Below are positions 54,122-64,000 of a stretch of DNA of 64,000 nucleotides, one piece after another (position 1 is the first letter of the stretch; every line of letters starts with the position of its first letter). The DNA is taken from contig PHBD01000008.1 in NCBI GenBank assembly GCA_002841865.1, positions 1-64,000 of the forward strand. Direction: 5' to 3'. The notes under the pieces were generated by a model. That model was not told where the DNA came from and searched no databases. It worked only from the letters and a program-made list of their open reading frames with translations. The position numbers and the translations under genes were made by a program. The DNA is from Deltaproteobacteria bacterium HGW-Deltaproteobacteria-19. Its GTDB lineage: Bacteria > Desulfobacterota > Syntrophia > Syntrophales > PHBD01.

Positions 54122-54841
54122 ATGGAGATACAAGCCAATGCTGCGCCGGAGAGCGATACGGCTGCGCTCCCATCGTCGCCGTCCCCGCGGGACACGGCCG
54201 GTGAGCCCATGCCGGGGCGCGTCATGTCACGAACCATGTTCGATACGCCCATCGTGAGGCAGGTTTTTTACGGAATCTCCCTCTTTCTGCTCCGGGTCAC
54301 GGGCTGGAAGAAAGAGGGGAAGCTTCCGGAGATCCCGAAATACGTGGTCATTGCGGCGCCCCACACGTCGAACTGGGACTTTCCCCTGACCCTGATGCTG
54401 GCCTTCGCCTTCCGCCTCAAGGTTTACTGGATGGGCAAACACACCCTGTTCCGGGGAATCATGGGTCCGATCTGCCGCTGGCTGGGAGGAATCGAGGTGG
54501 ACCGGAGGCGCTCCACGAACCTGGTGGCCCAATCCGTAGAGCGATTCCGGACCTCGAAGGCGATGACCATGATCATTCCCCCCGAGGGGACCCGGAAAAA
54601 GGTCCGTTACTGGAAGACGGGATTTTACCACATCGCCCATGGAGCCGGTGTTCCCATCGCCCTGGGATTCATGGATTACCGCCGCAAGGTCGGGGGACTG
54701 GGGCCCCTGTTTCATCCCACGGGAGACATCGACCGCGATATGGCGGAGATCCAGGCCTTCTACGAAAACGTTACGGGCAGGCGGCCGGACCAGTGGAACC
54801 TCGACAGCATCGCCGCGGGAGAGGGGCGAAGCGGGGCATAG
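54122..54841 (+). CDS. PlsC-like lysophospholipid acyltransferase family protein
   Basis: A 239-residue acyltransferase. The catalytic HxxxxD is HTSNWD in VIAAPHTSNWDFPL; the PEGTR motif that binds glycerol phosphate is in MIIPPEGTRKKV. A hydrophobic segment near 45-60 may touch the membrane. It likely acylates a lysophospholipid or related lipid. The start has GGAGGGAAACAATCC before it. The N-terminal 30 residues are low-complexity Ala/Ser/Pro. Convergent with the diguanylate cyclase. Confidence 0.88.
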   Translation: MEIQANAAPESDTAALPSSPSPRDTAGEPMPGRVMSRTMFDTPIVRQVFYGISLFLLRVTGWKKEGKLPEIPKYVVIAAPHTSNWDFPLTLMLAFAFRLKVYWMGKHTLFRGIMGPICRWLGGIEVDRRRSTNLVAQSVERFRTSKAMTMIIPPEGTRKKVRYWKTGFYHIAHGAGVPIALGFMDYRRKVGGLGPLFHPTGDIDRDMAEIQAFYENVTGRRPDQWNLDSIAAGEGRSGA

Positions 54842-54945
54842 GCCCGGTCTCACGCCCCGGGGCAGGAGATTCTGCAACCCGGAAAAACTGGTGAAAAAGG
54901 GGTGGCGACGGCGGGATCCTGCTTTCTTCAACCGTCAGCCGACGA

Positions 54946-57840
54946 TCAGCCGCTGAAGAAGGCGCACCGGTTCCTCCCCGCCCGTTTTGCCTTGTACATG
55001 GCCACATCGGCGTTCCTGAGGAGCGTGTTCATGTCGGTGCCATGGGAGGGGTAAAGGGCTGCCCCGATGCTCGTGGTGACTTCCAGGACATGGTCCCCGC
55101 AGGCGAAGGGTTCCCGGATGGCCTCCACGGCCTTCTGGCAGATCCAGAGGGTATCTTCGTCGCCCCGGACTTCCGGCAGCAGGATGACGAACTCGTCACC
55201 GCCGAAGCGGGCCACGGTGTCCACTCTCCGGAAAAGCCCCTTCAGGCGCGATCCGACGGCGATCAGGAGTTCATCGCCGATGGAATGCCCGAGTGTATCG
55301 TTGATGTTCTTGAAACGGTCGAGGTCCATCATCAGGACGGCCAGGACACCGTCCTCCCGTTCGGCCCGGGCAAGGGCCATCTCCAGGCGGTCGGTGAACA
55401 GTTTCCGGTTGGGCAGTCCGGTCAGGGGATCGTGGTAGGCCATTTCCCGGATGGCTTCCTCGTCCCGCTTGCGGTCCGTCGTGTCCCTGGCCACCCCCCG
55501 GAAACCCGTCGGATTCCCCTCGCCATCCCTGATCAGGGAGGCCGACATCTCCAGCGTCCTTGAAACGCCATCCCTGCGGATGATCTCGCCTTCGAAGCGG
55601 CTCACGGGGACACCCGTTTCGAGGATGCCGTCAAATATCCGATACGTCTTTTGCACGTTCTCTTCGTCCGCGTATTCCCGGTAGTTCCGTCCTGCCATTG
55701 CTTCCGTATCGAACCCCATGATCTTCCGCATGGAATCATTGAGAAAGATGAAGTTCCCGGTCAGGTCCACTTCGAAATAGCCGTCCTCGATGTTCTCGAT
55801 GATGGTCCGATACCGCTCTTCGCTTTGCTTCAGGACCTCCTCCATGCGTTTCCGGTCGCTGGTGTCGCGGATGGATTCGATGGCGCCGATGATCCGGCCG
55901 TCCCGGCCATGGAGCGGTGAGGCTTTCATGAAGATGTGCGCGCCCCGGCCGCCGTACAGGGCTGGACAGAACACTTCCGCGGTGATGGCGTTCCCGTCTC
56001 TCCGGAAATGGGAATAGCCGGCCTCGAGATCGGCGTTGTCTTCCCAGATCAAATCCATGAGCTGCGGGCGGCGCACGCCGTAGAATGGAATCGTGTAGGC
56101 GTAATCCCCCTGGCCGATCATTTCTGCGGTCGGAATTCCCGTCATTTCTTCTATTGCCCGGTTCCAGACGATGACCTTTCTGTCCGTGTCGATGGCCAGT
56201 GTTGCATCCGGCAGAAAACTGATGATGTCGGCCAGCCGCTGTTCCGACTCCCGGAGGGCGTCCTCCGCCTGCCGGCGGGCATGGATGTTCTCCATGATCC
56301 CCTCGTAGTAGAGAACCCGCCCGTGGGGATCCCGGACGCAATTCGCGTTGCTGGACACCCAGAAAGTTTCCCCGTCCCTCCTCCGGACCCGGAACTCGAA
56401 GTCCCGTATGACACCGTTTTGTTCCAGAGTTGACCGCATGTACTCCCTGTCCTGCGGATCCGCATAGACCTGGTTGGCGATGTCCGTCACGTCACGGACC
56501 ATCTCTTCCGGCGTTTCATAACCGCACATCCGGGCCAGCGCCGGATTTACCTGGATGTATTGCCCGTCGGGCGTGCTCTGGAAGATCCCTTCGGCTGCAT
56601 GTTCGAAGATATGCCGGTAATTCTCCTCGGAGATGCGCAGGCTCTCCTCAATCCGCTTCCGTTCCGTGACGTCCCTCGAAATGCCGCAGATTCCCGCGAC
56701 GCTTCCCCGTTCATCCCGAATGGGGGTCTTGATGACATGAAAGGTGATCGAGGTTCCCTGGACGCGGTGCGTCAGTTCGTATTCAACGCATTCTCCCGCC
56801 AGCACCCGGCTGTCCGTCTCTGTGATGGTCTGCTGCGTATCCGTATGGTTTTCAAAGATAGCGATCTCTGCATCCCTCTTCCCCAGAAAGGCATTGTCTT
56901 CGATCCCGATCCGTTTTCTGAAAAACGCGTTCACCAGGGCGTATCGCCGGTCCATGTCCTTGATGAAGACAAAATCCTCGATGGAATCAAACAGGGCCCG
57001 AAGGCGTCCCTCGCTTTCTCGCAGGGCCTCCTCCGCGGTGTGGCGTCCCGTGATGTCATCGAGGAAATTCAGGGTCGCCGGCTTTCCTTCCCATTCGATG
57101 CGGACGCCCTTGAGCTCGACCCATTTGACCGCGCCTTCCTTCGTTATGATCCGGAACGAATAAGTATAGGATGCGGGAACCTCCCCGGCCAGACGCTGAA
57201 GATGCCGCTCGACCACCATGCGCTGGTCTTCCGGGTGGATGAACTCCAGGAAGGAGTGGGAAAGAAACTCCTCTCTCGCATAGCCCGAGATTTCCGTCGA
57301 TTTCGGGTTGATGTACCGGATCAGGCCGTCCTGGGCCACGAAGATGGCTTCGTTGGCGTATTCCGCCAGGTTGCGGTACTTCTCTTCCGACGCCCGCAGG
57401 GCTTCCTCGGTTTTCAGGCGTTCCCTGATGTCGATGAAATGGACCTGGATGGCGGGCCGGCCTTGATAGCTGGTGACGTTGATAAATGCCTCCGCCGGAA
57501 GAATGCTGCCGTCCGGACGGACGATGCGGAGCCGGTTGGATGGAGAGAGGGGCTTCCCCTCCAGCCGTTCGGTCAGGCGGCGCCATACGCCGTCGCGATC
57601 CTCGGGGTGAAGGAGCCCGTCCATGCCGGTCCTGCTGAGCGCCAGGAGCTCGTCCCGGGTACGCCCGGTCATGGCTTCCAGGGCGGGATTGACGACAACG
57701 AAACGGTTGTCCTGGAAAACAAGGATGCCCAGGGGAGAAAACTCCAGGAGGGGATCGCATGCCTCGTGCGAGGCGACCTGTCTGCGAAGGATGTTCAGCT
57801 CTTCGATGAGCCGAGCCTTTGTTTTTCGCTCATCCTCCAC
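54946..57840 (-). CDS. Six-PAS diguanylate cyclase
   Basis: A roughly 964-residue cytoplasmic protein. Six PAS domains in a row (near 25-125, 150-250, 275-385, 400-505, 520-640 and 645-755) are joined by short helical linkers ending in DITxR/DRKR-like signatures. A C-terminal GGDEF domain (about 790-955) follows with MDLDRFKNINDTLGH and an intact FGGDEF active site. There is no EAL domain and no membrane segment, so it makes c-di-GMP in response to soluble signals such as oxygen or redox state. A GTG start is used because CAGGAGGTCCC precedes it. Confidence 0.92.
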   Translation of the reverse strand: MEDERKTKARLIEELNILRRQVASHEACDPLLEFSPLGILVFQDNRFVVVNPALEAMTGRTRDELLALSRTGMDGLLHPEDRDGVWRRLTERLEGKPLSPSNRLRIVRPDGSILPAEAFINVTSYQGRPAIQVHFIDIRERLKTEEALRASEEKYRNLAEYANEAIFVAQDGLIRYINPKSTEISGYAREEFLSHSFLEFIHPEDQRMVVERHLQRLAGEVPASYTYSFRIITKEGAVKWVELKGVRIEWEGKPATLNFLDDITGRHTAEEALRESEGRLRALFDSIEDFVFIKDMDRRYALVNAFFRKRIGIEDNAFLGKRDAEIAIFENHTDTQQTITETDSRVLAGECVEYELTHRVQGTSITFHVIKTPIRDERGSVAGICGISRDVTERKRIEESLRISEENYRHIFEHAAEGIFQSTPDGQYIQVNPALARMCGYETPEEMVRDVTDIANQVYADPQDREYMRSTLEQNGVIRDFEFRVRRRDGETFWVSSNANCVRDPHGRVLYYEGIMENIHARRQAEDALRESEQRLADIISFLPDATLAIDTDRKVIVWNRAIEEMTGIPTAEMIGQGDYAYTIPFYGVRRPQLMDLIWEDNADLEAGYSHFRRDGNAITAEVFCPALYGGRGAHIFMKASPLHGRDGRIIGAIESIRDTSDRKRMEEVLKQSEERYRTIIENIEDGYFEVDLTGNFIFLNDSMRKIMGFDTEAMAGRNYREYADEENVQKTYRIFDGILETGVPVSRFEGEIIRRDGVSRTLEMSASLIRDGEGNPTGFRGVARDTTDRKRDEEAIREMAYHDPLTGLPNRKLFTDRLEMALARAEREDGVLAVLMMDLDRFKNINDTLGHSIGDELLIAVGSRLKGLFRRVDTVARFGGDEFVILLPEVRGDEDTLWICQKAVEAIREPFACGDHVLEVTTSIGAALYPSHGTDMNTLLRNADVAMYKAKRAGRNRCAFFSG

Positions 57841-58136
57841 GGGACCTCCTGCTGGTTGGGGCGGATTCTCAGGGGAGACCGCCTGACAAGACCTTACGGG
57901 GTTTCCGGGTCGGGATCCCGAAGGGAGACCCCGAGTCACGAACAAACAAGCGGTGCAGGGCGAAAAGCCGCCTTTATGTATCAGGATTGAGATAAAAGTG
58001 CCATTTATTCATGATACGCATGGTGGGGGCTGGATGAAGATTTTGGCCGGAGCGGGTCGGATGCATCCGTCCGGCCGCGGTATGCCTTGCGGGATGAAAG
58101 GCCGCAGGGCTTGCCGCCATGGGAAAGGGAAGAGCC

Positions 58137-59579
58137 TTACGGAATGAGGGTGAGCTGAACCGGATCCGGCGTTTCAAGGCAGTACTTGCCGAATGTCTCG
58201 GGGGGTGTGAGGGGGTAATCTCCTGTGTAGCAGGCAAGGCAGAACCCGTGCGGATCCATGCCCGTGGCGGCGACCATGCCCTCCACGGAGAGGTAGTGGA
58301 GGGAATCCAGGCCGATGAACCGGGCGATCTCTTCTGTTTCATCCATTTCGGCCGCCAGGAGTTCTCCTTTGGCGGAAAAGTCGATCCCATAGGGGCAGGG
58401 ATGGCGCGTCGGGGGGCAACTGACGGCCATGTGGACTTCCCGGACGCCGTTATCCCGCAGGTTCCGCACCCGGTTGCGGCTTGTGGTGCCCCGGATGATG
58501 GAGTCCTCAATGATGAGGACCCGCCGGCCGGCGATGAGCGGACGGACCGGATTGAGTTTCACCCGCACGCCGAAGTCCCGGACCGTCTGGGTCGGCTGGA
58601 TGAAGGTCCGGCCGACGTAGTGATTGCGGATCATGGCCATCTCGAAGGGGATGCCGCTTCCCTCGGCGTAGCCCAGGGCTGCGTAATTCCCCGAGTCCGG
58701 GAACGGCATCACGAAGTCCACGTCGGGTCGGTACTCCCGGGCCATCTCCCGCCCGAGGCGCTTCCGGCAGAGGTAGACGTTCTGGCCGAAGATCTGGCTG
58801 TCGGGCCGGGAGAAGTAAATCAGTTCAAAGATACAATGGGCCTGCCGGACCGCCGGAAATGGTTCCAGGCTGCGGGGGCCGTGCTCGTCGATGATGAGGA
58901 TTTCTCCGGGACGGATATCCCGCAGGTACTGGGCTCCCACCAGGTCGAAGGCGCATGTTTCGGAGGCGACAACCCATCCGTCGCCGAGGCGGCCGAGGCA
59001 CAGGGGCCGGAATCCGCGAGGATCCCGGGCGGCGATGACGCGGTTGCGGGTCATAATGACCAGGCTGTAGGCGCCTTCGACTCGCGAGAGCGCGTGGGTG
59101 AGGGCGCTTTCAAGGCCGGCCTCGATATGACGGGCCATCAGGTGGACGATCACCTCCGTGTCCATGGTGGACTGAAAGATGGATCCCCGGGTCTCGAGTT
59201 CCCGGCGGACGGCCTGTGCATTCGTCAGGTTTCCGTTGTGGGCGATGGCGTAATATTCCTCGCCGTGATGCACGAGGAAGGGCTGGGCGTTCGAAAGAAC
59301 CGACGAGCCCGTGGTGGAGTAGCGGACGTGCCCGATGGCCAGGGAGCCCGTCAGTTTCACGAGGGTTTTCTCCGGGAAGACCTCGGAAACGAGTCCCATG
59401 CCCTTGTGTCCCCAGACCCGGCAACCGTCGGCCACCTTGATCCCGGCGCTTTCCTGCCCCCGGTGCTGGAGGGCGAAAAGCCCGAAATAGGTCACCCGCG
59501 CTGCATCGGAATGTCCGTAGACGGCGAACACGCCGCACTCTTCACGGGGTTTTCCGTCGATCCGTTCCATGTGTTCCAT
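58137..59579 (-). CDS. purF: Amidophosphoribosyltransferase
   Basis: A 480-residue enzyme for the first step of purine synthesis. The N-terminal glutaminase begins at the nucleophile Cys after a short propeptide (KPREECGVFAVYG). The PRPP loop VLIIEDSIIRGTTSRNR and 'CPPTRHPCPYGIDFSAKGEL' are in the C-terminal half, where further cysteines may hold an iron-sulfur cluster as in Bacillus PurF. Two starts nine bases apart are possible. It follows carB by 16 bases. Confidence 0.96.
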   Translation of the reverse strand: MEHMERIDGKPREECGVFAVYGHSDAARVTYFGLFALQHRGQESAGIKVADGCRVWGHKGMGLVSEVFPEKTLVKLTGSLAIGHVRYSTTGSSVLSNAQPFLVHHGEEYYAIAHNGNLTNAQAVRRELETRGSIFQSTMDTEVIVHLMARHIEAGLESALTHALSRVEGAYSLVIMTRNRVIAARDPRGFRPLCLGRLGDGWVVASETCAFDLVGAQYLRDIRPGEILIIDEHGPRSLEPFPAVRQAHCIFELIYFSRPDSQIFGQNVYLCRKRLGREMAREYRPDVDFVMPFPDSGNYAALGYAEGSGIPFEMAMIRNHYVGRTFIQPTQTVRDFGVRVKLNPVRPLIAGRRVLIIEDSIIRGTTSRNRVRNLRDNGVREVHMAVSCPPTRHPCPYGIDFSAKGELLAAEMDETEEIARFIGLDSLHYLSVEGMVAATGMDPHGFCLACYTGDYPLTPPETFGKYCLETPDPVQLTLIP

Positions 59580-59595
59580 GCCTGCTCTCCGCGGC

Positions 59596-62835
<3,240 letters not shown>

Positions 62836-62837
62836 GG

Positions 62838-64000
62838 TTACTCCCACTCGATGGTGCTGGGCGGTTTGGAGCTGATGTCGTAGACCACCCGGTTGACACC
62901 CCGGACCTCGTTGATGATCCGGTTGGAGACCTTTCCCAGGAGATCGTGGGGCAGGCGCGCCCAGTCGGCCGTCATGGCGTCGTCGCTGGTGACGGCCCGG
63001 AGGGCGAGGATGTTCTCGTAGGTCCGCTGGTCCCCCATGATGCCGACGCTCTTGACGGGCAGGAGGACCGTGAATGACTGCCAGAGTTTCCGGTATAGCC
63101 CGGCCGAGCGGATCTCCTCGAGGAAGATCACGTCGCACTTGCGCAGGACGGAAAGGCGGCGCTCCGTCACCTCGCCGATGATGCGGATGGCCAGGCCCGG
63201 GCCGGGGAAGGGCTGCCGCCAGATCATCTCCTCCGGGAGCCCCAGCTCTTTTCCGAGAAGCCGGACCTCGTCCTTGAACAGGTGCTTCAGGGGCTCCACG
63301 AGCCTGAGCTTCATCCGCTTCGGGAGCCCGCCCACGTTGTGGTGAGACTTGATGACGGCGCTGGGGCCGCCGAAGACCGACCGTGATTCGATCAGGTCCG
63401 GGTAGAGGGTCCCCTGGGCGAGAAATTCGGCTCCCTTGATCTTTCGGGCCTCCCGGTCGAAAACGTCTATGAAGGTCCTGCCGATGATCTTCCTCTTCCG
63501 CTCGGGGTCTTCCACTCCCTTGAGCTTCTTCAGGAATTCCCTTCCTGCCCTGACAAAGCGGAGCTTCACGCGGTAGTGGCTCCGGAAGACTTCCTGGACC
63601 CTTTCGGCCTCCCCGTGCCGGAGAACGCCGTTGTCCACGAAGACGCAGGTGAGCTGTTCGCTGATGGCCTGGTGCAGGAGGATCGCGGCCACCGACGAGT
63701 CCACGCCGCCGCTCAGTCCCAGGATGACCTTCTTGTCGCCGACCTCCTCACGGATCTCCGCGATGGTGTCCCGGGCGAAGCTCTTCATCGTCCAGGACCG
63801 CTTACAGCGGCAGACGTCGAAGAGGAAATTGCCCAGCATCCGCTTCCCTTCCGGGGTGTGAACGACCTCGGGGTGGAACTGGAGGCCGTAGAAGCGCCGT
63901 TTCGGGTCCTCCGCCGCGGCGACCCGGGTGCTGGGCGTCGTGGCGGTGATGCGGAAGCCCTTCGGGAGCCGGCCGATGGAATCGCCGTGGCTCATCCAGC
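62838..64000 (-). CDS. guaA: GMP synthase, C-terminal part, cut by window edge
   Basis: About 387 residues are present. The end of the glutaminase domain ([19 protein letters not shown]) is followed by the ATP pyrophosphatase P-loop [13 protein letters not shown] and the dimerisation domain ending KPPSTIEWE. The N-terminal part with the catalytic Cys lies beyond 64,000. It converts XMP to GMP. The stop is two bases before the carB start, so guaA-carB-purF form one nucleotide-synthesis operon. Confidence 0.97.
   Translation of the reverse strand, partial: WMSHGDSIGRLPKGFRITATTPSTRVAAAEDPKRRFYGLQFHPEVVHTPEGKRMLGNFLFDVCRCKRSWTMKSFARDTIAEIREEVGDKKVILGLSGGVDSSVAAILLHQAISEQLTCVFVDNGVLRHGEAERVQEVFRSHYRVKLRFVRAGREFLKKLKGVEDPERKRKIIGRTFIDVFDREARKIKGAEFLAQGTLYPDLIESRSVFGGPSAVIKSHHNVGGLPKRMKLRLVEPLKHLFKDEVRLLGKELGLPEEMIWRQPFPGPGLAIRIIGEVTERRLSVLRKCDVIFLEEIRSAGLYRKLWQSFTVLLPVKSVGIMGDQRTYENILALRAVTSDDAMTADWARLPHDLLGKVSNRIINEVRGVNRVVYDISSKPPSTIEWE

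Overview
The window is about 60% GC and gene-dense. It reads as a chromosomal segment of a deltaproteobacterium, most likely from the Syntrophales (Syntrophus/Smithella relatives). The indications are an F-type ATP synthase operon with b and b' subunits but no a or c genes, diaminopimelate aminotransferase (DapL) lysine synthesis, a BKACE-type 3-keto acid cleavage enzyme, a glutaconate-type CoA-transferase pair, and sigma-54 style promoters. The genus is inferred from gene content only.

Layout. 1-1,618: a cut signal-peptide gene behind a sigma-54-like site, a small exported protein and a bacterial cereblon-like CULT-domain protein. 1,867-8,528: one strand carries a PAS histidine kinase and NarL-type regulator, then a GntP permease, a 3-hydroxyacid dehydrogenase, a ketopantoate-reductase-like enzyme and a BKACE enzyme, which together look like a regulated organic-acid uptake and degradation unit. 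8,653-13,220: an unknown membrane protein, CoA-transferase subunits A and B, and greA. 13,322-19,211: atpX-atpF-atpH-atpA-atpG-atpD-atpC, preceded by a candidate small RNA. 19,512-25,561: the rod-shape operon mreB-mreC-mreD-mrdA-rodA plus a bactofilin. 25,909-28,428: ssb, tatA, rodZ and an inositol-monophosphatase-family gene. 28,723-30,104: three tandem Hsp20 genes.

30,673-33,139 is a tightly overlapping maf-yggS-HD-yjbQ operon. 35,005-40,425 is a complete ilvBNCD operon under a transcription attenuator with an isoleucine-rich leader peptide. 40,508-42,859 holds a radical-SAM gene with hisH and hisF. 43,075-45,646 pairs a soluble PRC/MgtE-N/CBS protein with an Nramp-related transporter whose metal-site residues are not canonical, probably a magnesium-type system. 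Then come a YchF-like NTPase, a DUF362-ferredoxin protein, an ABHD18-like hydrolase, a 34-codon small ORF, dapL and dapF. amt-glnK lies behind a sigma-54 promoter, and its PII protein lacks the uridylylated tyrosine. The window ends with an acyltransferase, a six-PAS diguanylate cyclase, purF, carB and a guaA cut by the window edge.

The least explained structure is a pair of roughly 310-bp copies of an unidentified element (30,230-30,541 and 47,019-47,333). Each consists of two adjacent long imperfect palindromes, sits between the 3' ends of convergent genes and is flanked by related terminators. The two copies differ by compensatory substitutions in their stems, which indicates that the folded structure is maintained.
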